A stretch of 64,000 nt of DNA, taken from Auricularia sp. M13 (lineage: Eukaryota > Basidiomycota > Agaricomycetes > Auriculariales > Auriculariaceae). The stretch is from NCBI GenBank assembly GCA_037042915.1, contig CM073193.1, forward strand, positions 5,828,001 through 5,892,000. The letters run 5' to 3'. Below, one piece after another: positions 21,684 through 31,785 of the stretch (position 1 is its first letter; the number at the start of each line of letters is the position of its first letter). The position numbers were made by a program, and so were the translations under genes. The notes below the pieces were generated by a model. The model made no database searches and was not told where the DNA came from. It was given only the letters and a program-made list of their open reading frames with translations.

Positions 21684-22597
21684 CTACCAGGGTACCTCGT
21701 TCCCCTCGTAATCCAGGAACTTGCCTGCATGGCTCTTGTCGATGCTCTCGTACACCTCGATGTGCTTCGTCACAGTGGGCGTGAGCTCCAGCGGCGCCCA
21801 TTGCGTGCCCAGATCTGTTGGTATTGTGTCAGAATCCCGGATTACATGATTGCAAGCGTTGGCGGCTCACCCGTCTTGATCCAGCCGGGATTAAACGCAA
21901 TTGTCGTTACGTCGGGGTACTGCTTCGTGAGCTTGTACGTCTAGAAATGCGTCTCAGTGATCATTTTCTGAGTCGAAAGGGACTTGTACCTACAAGCATG
22001 TTCTGCGCGGCTTTCGCAATTGAGTAACTGGCGGATTTTGTGCCGAGGTCTGCGCCGACACTCCCAAGGCTAGTGGACACGTTGATTATGATCTTGCGCC
22101 CTCCAGCGCGCACGAGCGGGAGGAAGGCGCGGTACACGCGCAGCGTGCCAATCACATTCGTCTCGAACTGGAGCCGCAGCTCGTCGGGCGTCGTGCTGTC
22201 AATCTCGTCCGCGCTGCCCTGCCAGTGCGTGTGCACAGATGCGATGTCAGCGTCCATTGAATATGAAGCCGAGAGAATCTACGCACGATTCCCGCGTTGT
22301 TGACCAGGTAATCAATACCGTCACCGCCGAGTATCGCAGCGCTCTTCTCCACGGCGGCCCGGACGGACTCGTCCGAATTGATGTCGAGAGGGATGACGTG
22401 CACGTCGCCCTGCACCGCCGCCAGCTCCTTCGCTGACGCCGGGTTGCGGCACGTTGCAATGATCTTGTTACCCTTGTTCGCCGAGAGCTGGCGCACAGTC
22501 TCAAGGCCGATTCCGCGCGACGTTCTGCATGTGCGGCATAAGACGCGGAAGGTGTGCGGTGTCCGCAGACGCACCCTGTGATGAACCAGACTGGCAT
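21684..22597 (-). CDS. Short-chain dehydrogenase/reductase (C-factor-like)
   Basis: Five exons (22597-22575, 22524-22287, 22218 to about 21988, then two short ones) join in phase from ATG to TAG at 21686-21684. The Rossmann cofactor loop ITGTSRGIGLE is created by the first splice. YLVNNAGIV, ETNVIGTLRVYRAFLPLV and the catalytic set NVSTSLGSV...SYSIAKAAQNML (Ser, Tyr and Lys present) are all intact, followed by IAFNPGWIKTDLG and a C-terminus GKFLDYEGNEVPW. This is a classical NAD(P)-dependent SDR of the small, sniffer/C-factor type, cytosolic. It follows the acyl-CoA dehydrogenase on the same strand with about 240 bp between them, but fungal neighbours need not be co-regulated. Substrate unknown. 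Confidence 0.88.
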
Positions 22598-23249
22598 TTA
22601 TCGATAGCGATGAGGGAGGAGCAGGAAAGGAGGTGCCAGTTTAATATGAAGGTCAGAAACACGCATGGCTGATTCAGCAGATGCGTCAGCAGCATGTCAT
22701 CAAGCCGATAAGCCAAGCCAACTAGCGCGTACATTTTGGTCCCGCGGCAGTTTCTGCACGCAGTAGGCCATAAGTATTGGATATTCACAGGTTACCCGCA
22801 TCTGGTAATAGCAGCGCCATCCGCGTTTCTTCAACTTCACGGCAAGTTGAGTTAGTTCAGAGGTTTGCAAACATTACATACGTAATACCTCTGCGACCAT
22901 GCGGCCAAACATTAACGGGTCCAATTTAATTTTATCTCGCAGGCGGAAAGCGGTGAGCCCAATCTTGTACACTAGGCCAGTAATTACAAGTTCAAACAAT
23001 AGTGCCTAGGGGCAGGCTGTAGTACGGTACATGGTGACGTTCCGCGCACGTTTCACTGGCGGGGAACTCGCGATATCCCTGCCCCCGTCTCGTCAGCAGC
23101 TCGTAGTAATGATGTCTGATAGCTTACTCATCGGCTTTGCGCTTTACGCCCTCGCCAGCGCCGTTTCCTCCTTCGAAGCTGCAACCTTAGCGACGAAACC
23201 CTCCTTCTCCGCGGCGCTCAGATGTTTGTATAGGAGCGTGTGTAGAATG
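22598..23249. other. Intergenic, no clear gene
   Basis: AT-richer DNA between two minus-strand genes. A protein-like minus-strand segment at about 23245-23144 (YKHLSAAEKEGFVAKVAASK) could be an alternative tail of the next gene, one base out of frame with it. Nothing else is supported. Confidence 0.4.
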
Positions 23250-23882
23250 CTAGCCGGCTAGCTTGGTGTCTTGCGGGTCCTCCACTGGCAGTTCGTCCGA
23301 GTCCATCAGCCTGTTTCCGAGATCGATGACATTTTGGTTGTTCTCGAGCTCGAGGAAGAATAAATCGATTGCGGTCTTCGCCCTAGTCGCTGGCCTGGGG
23401 GTACTAGTAGAGTGCGCCGCCGGAACAGCGGCGACGGGCTTCTCCTTAGGCTCTTGTCCCAGACGATACCTGTAGAAGGCACCAGCGTCCCAGCTGCGTT
23501 CGTAGGTGTTTCGGAAGAACGCGTCCGCCTTCTGCAAAAATAGTATCAGACATCAGCTACTGTATGTACAGTATATGAGCAGTTAACCCCATTTTTTTAA
23601 CAGCACGTACAATATAAAGGTCACTAGGCTGCTTGATGTTTAATTGACGTCTGAGTCAAAGTGACCCAAGTGGACTTTGTCCATCGGATTGGCGAGGTTT
23701 GACTTCCGGAACGCCTCCATTGTGGCCGCTTTAAACTTCTTCGCCTCCTTGCCCTTGCCGTCGCCCGTATTCGAGGATTGCGGGGGAGAAGAACTCTTGG
23801 ATCGCCTGCGTCGGACATTTTGCATCTGGGACCCGGCCGACTTTTTTTCGGTCGTATCAGGGGGAGAGGGAGGTTGGGACAT
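23250..23882 (-). CDS. Small unknown Lys-rich protein
   Basis: Not recognised. ATG 23882 starts MSQPPSPPDTTEKKSAGSQ, followed by a basic stretch (RRRRSKSSSPP) and KKFKAATMEAFRKSNLANPM. An intron of about 110 bp (donor GTCAAT, acceptor TTTGCAG near 23532) joins in phase to KADAFFRNTYERSWDAGAFY and ends DTKLAG at 23250, about 171 residues. The presence of conserved-looking aromatic motifs in the second exon and the phase agreement argue for a real gene. Immediately downstream a one-base shift would continue into YKHLSAAEKEGF, so either the stop is genuine or a frameshift has shortened the protein. Confidence 0.45.
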
Positions 23883-24340
23883 GGTGACTAAGACGATGAT
23901 CAGCAGAGTGATGCTAAGACGGGGAGGAGAGAGCGACTGACCCGGAGGACGGCGCTTTATATCACTCGGCCGCGCTCATGGTGTCCCACCACGCCAGAGA
24001 GCACCGACCTCCGAGCGCGTGCGCACTATTGTCTCCCACCACGTATATATATATATAGTGTTGAGCTCTGCAGTACCTTTATTTATCGTGGTGCACGGTC
24101 GCCTAAGGTTGACGTGATTGGAGGGCGAACTCGTGCCTCGGTCGGAGGTGCGAGCGCCGGGCTATCATACCACTTGGAGCCTGCTTCGATGCGCTATTGG
24201 CAACGTAGGCTGCCCGTACACCGGAAAGATCACTTGCGCTGGCCGAAGGATCAGATTTAGTCGTCAAACGACAGAGTCCGATAGTCTAAGTCTTCACGGG
24301 AAGAGGCCAACACCGGACATATCGGAGTTCGATCACCGTC
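23883..24340. other. Intergenic with TA microsatellite
   Basis: This is the left flank of the Gypsy insertion. It holds an alternating TA run at about 24041-24057 and no coding frame I can support. It is probably part of the original upstream region of the gene at 34.85 kb, now about 10.4 kb away from it. Confidence 0.4.
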
Positions 24341-24344
24341 CTGA

Positions 24345-24626
24345 TGTGGTATGACCAGTTGCAGGCCAAGGAACGACTCCGTCGGCCTGCCCCGGACGGA
24401 TGCATTCTGCCTCCGTCCTCCGTTACGGACGTCCGTCGAGTTACCTCGACGTCCGTAGAGCTACGGTGACACGCTCCACGATGACGGAGATGTCTCTCGG
24501 ATTCCCTAGTATAGTAATCCCCTTTATGTATAAATAGGTAGCCCTGAACGGACTCGTGCAATTCGAACTTCCCTTCCGCTCTTTGTGAGCCCGTGCATTT
24601 GCTCCCGAAGACGGACGAACACTTCA
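24345..24626 (+). repeat. 5' LTR of the Gypsy element
   Basis: 282 bp, TG...CA ends. It contains an internal palindromic stretch (GACGTCCGTCGAG...CTCGACGTCCGTAGAG) and a TATAAATA box near 24529-24536 that could start transcription. Confidence 0.92.
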
Positions 24627-24812
24627 CTTAGCTAACGTCCGTAGAGCTACGGTGACACGCTCCACGATGACGGAGATGTCTCTCGGATTCCCTAGTATAG
24701 TAATCCCCTTTATGTTCGAGAGACATCTCCGTCATCGTGGAGCGTGTCACCGTAGCTCTACGGACGTCGAGGTAACTCGACGGACGTCCGTAACGGAGGA
24801 AGCTAAGTGAAG
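24622..24812. repeat. LTR-derived hairpin in the retrotransposon leader
   Basis: Directly after the 5' LTR, 51-bp arms at 24635-24685 and 24717-24767 are reverse complements separated by 31 bp. Both arms are copies of the middle of the LTR, and the second runs on into more LTR sequence. A 12-bp outer inverted repeat (CTTCACTTAGCT at 24622-24633, AGCTAAGTGAAG at 24801-24812) frames the block. No ordinary tRNA primer-binding site is seen next to the LTR. Confidence 0.85.
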
Positions 24813-27800
24813 GGTCAGTAGTGACACCCTTCGCTACTCGTACGGCCGTTGACGTTGCTCGAGCAGGCTCTCGACATCGACACCCAGAACCAGCGCTATC
24901 CGTATACGGCATTGCCGAAGCTTCACCGCAATCAATCCGGTCCGAGACACGATGAACTCCGACCCCGACCACGGCCAGGCCGCCACGCTCTCGGCGGCCC
25001 TGCAGTCAACGCCCGATGACTCGCGCCAAGTCATCATGGCTACTATCGCCCGACTCGAGCACATGGTCGCCCAAGCCGATCAACGGGCGGCCCAGGCCGA
25101 ATACACGGCCCAGCAGGCCATCTATCAGCAACAGCAGGCTGCGCCCGCCGCTACGCATGCTCCACGCGCCCCTGCTGCGCTCCGTCACCCGATGCCCACG
25201 TTTAAGGGCGCCTACCTGGAGGACCCCTTCGCTTGGGTTTCCCTCCTCAACGATCACCTCGTCCTCAACAGCGTCCCGCAAGAGCTCTGGGCTGCCAACG
25301 CAGCCGTGCTTCTCGAAGATCTCGCGCGCGAGTGGTACCAGCAGTGGCTCAAGTCTCTCGCACTTCAGCCCGGGCAGGTCGTCCCTTGGGGACAATTCTA
25401 CGACGCGTTCCTTGAACGGTTCGCGTCGCCCACTCGCGCCGCAGACATTCGGAACCGGCTCAACCAGCTCAAGTACAAGGGCGACATGACGGATTATATT
25501 CGTCGTTTCTCGCGCCTTGCCGGACAGCTCAGCGACGGCGAGATGACCTACGCCGACCGCCAGTTCTTCTTCTGCCAGGCGCTTCCCGTCGACGCGCACA
25601 TCCAGATCCTGCGCTCGCGCCCGACCAACGTCGAGGCGCTCTACGACGCTGCCCGCGACTACGACCGCGTCCTGCGCACCGCTACTGGCAAAGGACCGCA
25701 CGCCCTCACTCATTCCGCGCAGCGCGGCGGCGGCGGCAAGCACGCTTCTCGCTCCGCCACGCCCGCTGCTGCCGCGTCCGGCTCCTCGTTCGGCGACACG
25801 CCCATGGACCTCGACACGTTCCAGGTCCGCGGCGGTCGCCCCCAGCGCGCTCCAGCTCCGAACGCGCGCTCTGGCCCGCGCTGCTACAACTGCTCGGACG
25901 TCGGGCACTTCTCGCGCGACTGCCCGCTCCCGCAGAAGCGCCGCTTCCCGCAGCAGCCGCAGCAGCGCCGCGTCACGCCGCACCCGCGTGGCAACTACAA
26001 GCTCAACACCCTCGACGTTCACGATGAGCCCGACCTCATCGAGCTCGCCGACGCTGCGCTTCCGTCCAGCATCCTCGACGACGTCTTCGAGGCCGCCGAG
26101 GAGACTGCTGCCACTCTCGCGTGCCACGACCTCGAGGTCTATTCCAGCTACAACACGAAGACCATGCCCGAGTTCGAGCCCGACAATTTCTTCGTCTACG
26201 CCGGCAACGTTGGGTGCCAGCACGCGCGCGATGTGTACTTCGACCCGCTTTCCATGAACAGCTACATCCGCCGCTCGACGACCGAGGCCATTCTTCGCGG
26301 CGACTGGGCCAACCACGGCATCTACACCGCCATCCCAGAGCGCCCCGCGCCTTTCGTCAGCCCAGCTGGCCACCCAATCCGCGAGCAGTTCACATTCGAC
26401 ATCGCGTTCTTCGACTACGCGCGCTTCAGCGTCACCGCGATGATCATTGACGACGCTGAGCTCCCTGACTCCTACGATATCTTGCTCGGCGTCTGGTTTT
26501 GGCGCGACCACGCTATGTCGCGCCTTAACGACCCTCGCGGCACGCTCAGCATCAGCGTTGCCAACGCTCGCCAGCATGGCCCCGGCGCCTGTGCGACTCG
26601 CCACCGCTTCGAGGCCATTCGCTTCCACAGCAAAACCCGTCCTATGTACTTCAAGGAAGTCGATTCTCGTCCGCCGTCGCCGAGCCCGCCGCCGCCTGAC
26701 GCGCCTCCTCCGACTCTCGCCAGCTCCGCTGCTACTCGCGCTGCTTCAGAGGAGCCTCACGTCGAGGACGGCCACGACCGCCTTGATCTCGTCATGCTCG
26801 CGGATGGCTCACTTATCCCCGTCAACGAGTTCACCGACTCTGACGACGACGACAACAACCTTCCCGACCTCGTCACGCCCACCGACTCGTCGGGCATGTC
26901 CCCGCTCTATGCGCCGCTCTCGCCCGCTTACGACGCTGCCGATCCTATGGACGTCGACGACGACAACGCCAGCAGCGCGCCCGAGCCGCCGCGCACCAGC
27001 CGCAAGCGCACGTTCATTGACTTGACCGCCGACGATTCTGACGACGACGACGGTCTGATCACGCAGACCGCCAAACGCTCGCGCGGCCCGCCTCGTCGCT
27101 ACATCACCGACCCGCGCGTCCTCGACCTCTATGTCTCGCGCGACTCGGCTGCGCTGCCGCTGTACCCGATTGTTGCTAACCGCAATCATGAAGGCCGCGC
27201 GCTTCTCGACAACGGCGCCTCGGCCAACTTCATCACGCGCACCTTTGTCGACACCGTCGGCGCTACTGCGCACCCGCTCAAGGCAGCGCGCCAGATCTCT
27301 GGCGCCGGCGAACTGACCACTTGTGAAGCAGCTCACCTTTGGATCAACATCGCCGGCAACATCGAACATGTTTACGCCTTTGTCATTGACATCGACCGCG
27401 AGTGGGACCTCGTCCTTGGCCGCCCCTGGCTCAAGGATCATATGGCCTACACTGACTGGTGCGATGACTCTGTCGTATTCACTGACGATGGCGTGCAGTA
27501 TAGGCTGACCCCAACGAATATAGATTCGGCTCTCGAGGCAAGACGCTCCGCGGCGCGCGCATCCATTCGAGCGCGCACTCGTGCCTTCCTCAAGACCTTC
27601 TCTCTTCGTTCCAAGTCGTCGCTCTCGACGACCACGCCTCCCAGTGACTCGGACATTGTTTCCTCTGACGCGGACACTCTGTGCCGCGCCCTTGCCTCTC
27701 TTTCTCTTGAATCCCACGATGTACAACATGTTGACCGTACCGATGTACCCTGTACCGATAACGCCCCGTGTACCACTAGCCCTATGACTCCCGAACAACC

Positions 27801-28382
27801 TGTAGCTTGCTCGCCTGTATCCCCAGATGTACCCAGTGCGATGGACACTAACCAACCTGTATCTAGTAACTCGAATGTACCTTCTGTTTCTTTGTACGAC
27901 GCCCAGCTTGATGAGCTGCCTCGAGGACGCCTGAGTTCCTTTGCTCATCGACTCAAGGAGAAGTGCAAGAAACAGTTCGCTCGTGTATTCTGCGACAAGG
28001 TACAATGGCCGAAGCCTAGGAAATGGGTCCACCGCATCGACACTGGTGACGCTCAGCCAATCCGTGCACGCGGCAAGCCTCTCACGCCGCTTGAACACGA
28101 CGCTGTTCGGAAGTTCATTGCCGACGGGCTTGAGGATGGTGTTATCGAGCCGTCTGAGTCTCCATGGTCGTCTCCCGTCCTTCCAGTTCGCAAAAAGGAC
28201 GGTGAATACCGCATCTGCATCGACTTCCGTCGACTCAACGAGGTGACGACCAAGAACTCTTACCCTCTTCCATTAATCCAAGAGTGTTATTTGCTCCTGC
28301 GCGGAGCGAAGCACTTCACTCTGCTCGACTTGAAGTCTGGTTACTGGCAGGTCCAAATCGCCGAAGAAGACCGCCAGAAGAC

Positions 28383-31300
28383 CACCATTACCAGGACAAA
28401 TGATAAAACATCCCCGTTAAGAATGTCATGTTTTGTTTAAATATTCCCGTTAAGGATTGCCAGCCAGATATTCCATGTCCATGAGATATATTATGTGGTG
28501 TGTTAAATACACTGGCTGCTCGCCAATAGAGCTTCAATTAAGATCCGGAGTTAAATTTTCTCTGCGATCAATGTTCTCATTGTTGATCAAACAACCAGAG
28601 CCATGTCAATTACAATTGTTTCTATGGGCTACAGCTGCTGAATTCGACTGCATTTATGGACTGTACGACTGTTTAATCAAATCAGATTTTGTCAATTAAC
28701 ATAAAACATGATACATAAACCTGTCAAGACTGAGTTGTACAGGCAGGTGTCAATCCTAGCAGCTGTTGAACCACGACAGCTGCCACACTCCCTTGCAGCT
28801 GTCAAACCATTGCAGCTGTCGACAGTTGTCAGCTGTCGTCCAGGAATGGGATTGACGTACCTGCACATCAAGGATGAATCAAACAGTCTTGGCTCTGATT
28901 GATCAAATGTATACTGATGAAACAAATGAAAATGTGTACAAAATGACCTTCGCAGGATGGAACCATTGCTCCCTATTTTCACCTGCTGCATGAGGCATAA
29001 GTGGCGGCAGACCATCCATGAGCATTAACCAACTGGACTAAGTGACCATGCTCAACCACTGTTAATTACTTAATATATCCACACATATCTCGCACGTTAA
29101 ATTAGTTGGCTGGCCGATTAATGTCCAGATGCCAATGTCAAACTGTCGCAGGTGCCAAAGCATCTGTCATAGTCAGGCCTGGCAGATGCCTCTTAGACAG
29201 CTGCCCAACCTGCCGACAGCACTATAAACCATCAGGCACTCATGATTGAACATCTTGAGATTCAATAATCAGAGTGTTCCAAAGCAATAAGTCCTTTTCA
29301 TGATTGAACGTACTGCAGTGCAACCCAAAAGAGTGTTTTGAGAGTACAAGTCCTTCCAGGTTCAGCATGTTTGAACGATCAGTTTTGATTTATCAAGCAC
29401 ACGCTTGGCCCTCGAGGCCCTGTGTGTTGCAGTACTATGCACAGTAAGTAATGCGAGAGTGACAAGATAGTTCGATATGATACACAAGACTTGATGGCAC
29501 CACCCGTGGGGATGATGCGAGGAGAGCCTGTGCAGTGGGAGCCCAGTGTGGATTGGTGACCTGAGTACCGGATGGTACGTTGATGGGACCAGTGTTCATC
29601 CTGTCGAAAACATTAAATTGAGATTTGAGATTTGACAAAGGCTACACCAAGACTCTGGCTATAGAATGGTATTATGATATTCCTTTTTAATGAGCATTTC
29701 ATCTGTGTACGAGTGAGCAAAGTCTGCCAGCCAGTGTAGCAGAGTCACCTCGCGGCCTCAGCCACTAGTGTTTCTCTCACCGCATTTAAGATGTCGAACT
29801 AGGATTCGAAATTCAACAATTTCAGCACCAATGGTATAGTAAGAAGTCTGTCTGGTAACCTCCTTTTTAGGATGACATTTCAACTCTATACATGTGAGCA
29901 AACTCTCACAAAGGGTTATTACATCATTCCAAACATTACAACTGTAAAACTCGGCAGAAGCCTGAGGCGAGAACGACAATGTCTGCTGTATGGTTTACAC
30001 TATCCCAGGCATCCATATGAAGTCAATTGGTCCAGTTCCCAGCCTTCGGCAGCAGGGCAAAGTATTTCAGAATGTGTCTGGTTTCCTATTTTCCCTGTTC
30101 CAATACTTTGCCCTGCTGCCGAAGGCTGGGAACTGGACCAATTGACTTCATATGGATGCCTGGGATAGTGTAAACCATACAGCAGACATTGTCGTTCTCG
30201 CCTCAGGCTTCTGCCGAGTTTTACAGTTGTAATGTTTGGAATGATGTAATAACCCTTTGTGAGAGTTTGCTCACATGTATAGAGTTGAAATGTCATCCTA
30301 AAAAGGAGGTTACCAGACAGACTTCTTACTATACCATTGGTGCTGAAATTGTTGAATTTCGAATCCTAGTTCGACATCTTAAATGCGGTGAGAGAAACAC
30401 TAGTGGCTGAGGCCGCGAGGTGACTCTGCTACACTGGCTGGCAGACTTTGCTCACTCGTACACAGATGAAATGCTCATTAAAAAGGAATATCATAATACC
30501 ATTCTATAGCCAGAGTCTTGGTGTAGCCTTTGTCAAATCTCAAATCTCAATTTAATGTTTTCGACAGGATGAACACTGGTCCCATCAACGTACCATCCGG
30601 TACTCAGGTCACCAATCCACACTGGGCTCCCACTGCACAGGCTCTCCTCGCATCATCCCCACGGGTGGTGCCATCAAGTCTTGTGTATCATATCGAACTA
30701 TCTTGTCACTCTCGCATTACTTACTGTGCATAGTACTGCAACACACAGGGCCTCGAGGGCCAAGCGTGTGCTTGATCAATCAAAACTGATCGTTCAAACA
30801 TGCTGAACCTGGAAGGACTTGTACTCTCAAAACACTCTTTTGGGTTGCACTGCAGTACGTTCAATCATGAAAAGGACTTATTGCGTTTGGAACACTCTGA
30901 TTATTGAATCTCAAGATGTTCAATCATGAGTGCCTGATGGTTTATAGTGCTGTCGGCAGGTTGGGCAGCTGTCTAAGAGGCATCTGCCAGGCCTGACTAT
31001 GACAGATGCTTTGGCACCTGCGACAGTTTGACATTGGCATCTGGACATTAATCGGCCAGCCAACTAATTTAACGTGCGAGATATGTGTGGATATATTAAG
31101 TAATTAACAGTGGTTGAGCATGGTCACTTAGTCCAGTTGGTTAATGCTCATGGATGGTCTGCCGCCACTTATGCCTCATGCAGCAGGTGAAAATAGGAGC
31201 AATGGTTCCATCCTGCGAAGGTCATTTTGTACACATTTTCATTTGTTTCATCAGTATACATTTGATCAATCAGAGCCAAGACTGTTTGATTCATCCTTGA

Positions 31301-31785
31301 TGTGCAGGTACGTCAATCCCATTCCTGGACGACAGCTGACAACTGTCGACAGCTGCAATGGTTTGACAGCTGCAAGGGAGTGTGGCAGCTGTCGTGGTTC
31401 AACAGCTGCTAGGATTGACACCTGCCTGTACAACTCAGTCTTGACAGGTTTATGTATCATGTTTTATGTTAATTGACAAAATCTGATTTGATTAAACAGT
31501 CGTACAGTCCATAAATGCAGTCGAATTCAGCAGCTGTAGCCCATAGAAACAATTGTAATTGACATGGCTCTGGTTGTTTGATCAACAATGAGAACATTGA
31601 TCGCAGAGAAAATTTAACTCCGGATCTTAATTGAAGCTCTATTGGCGAGCAGCCAATGTATTTAACACACCACATAATATATCTCATGGACATGGAATAT
31701 CTGGCTGGCAATCCTTAACGGGAATATTTAAACAAAACATGACATTCTTAACGGGGATGTTTTATCATTTCTCCTGGTACTTTTG
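28383..31785. mobile_element. Giant palindromic (foldback) transposon, 3,403 bp
   Basis: The whole insert reads as two inverted arms of about 1.68 kb around a 37-bp centre at about 30066-30102. Arms differ by only a few point changes and single-base indels. Ends show imperfect terminal repeats (shared TACCAGGA, AAATGATAAAAC). A 7-bp target duplication AGAAGAC lies at 28376-28382 and 31786-31792. The symmetry sum (28383+31785 = 60168) holds for every paired position I checked. No open frame longer than about 110 codons exists and no transposase motif is visible, so it is non-autonomous. Superfamily unknown. Confidence 0.9.
28755..28845. repeat. CAGCTG motif cluster in the palindrome (mirrored at about 31323-31413)
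   Basis: Five copies of CAGCTG, mostly as GCAGCTGT or ACAGCTG, fall within about 90 bp and are mirrored in the right arm. Clusters of short motifs near transposon ends often bind the transposase; that role here is inference. Confidence 0.5.

Noticed and set aside
25006-26628. 540-codon open frame on the minus strand under Gag
   Set aside because: Antisense shadow caused by the GC-rich codon use of Gag-Pol; no motif, and the sense strand has the complete domain order.
26809-28098. 429-codon minus-strand frame
   Set aside because: Shadow of the protease and linker region of Pol.
28383-31785. Palindrome as an assembly artefact
   Set aside because: Arms differ at several sites, and a 7-bp target duplication with frame restoration argues for a real insertion. 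Long reads would settle it.
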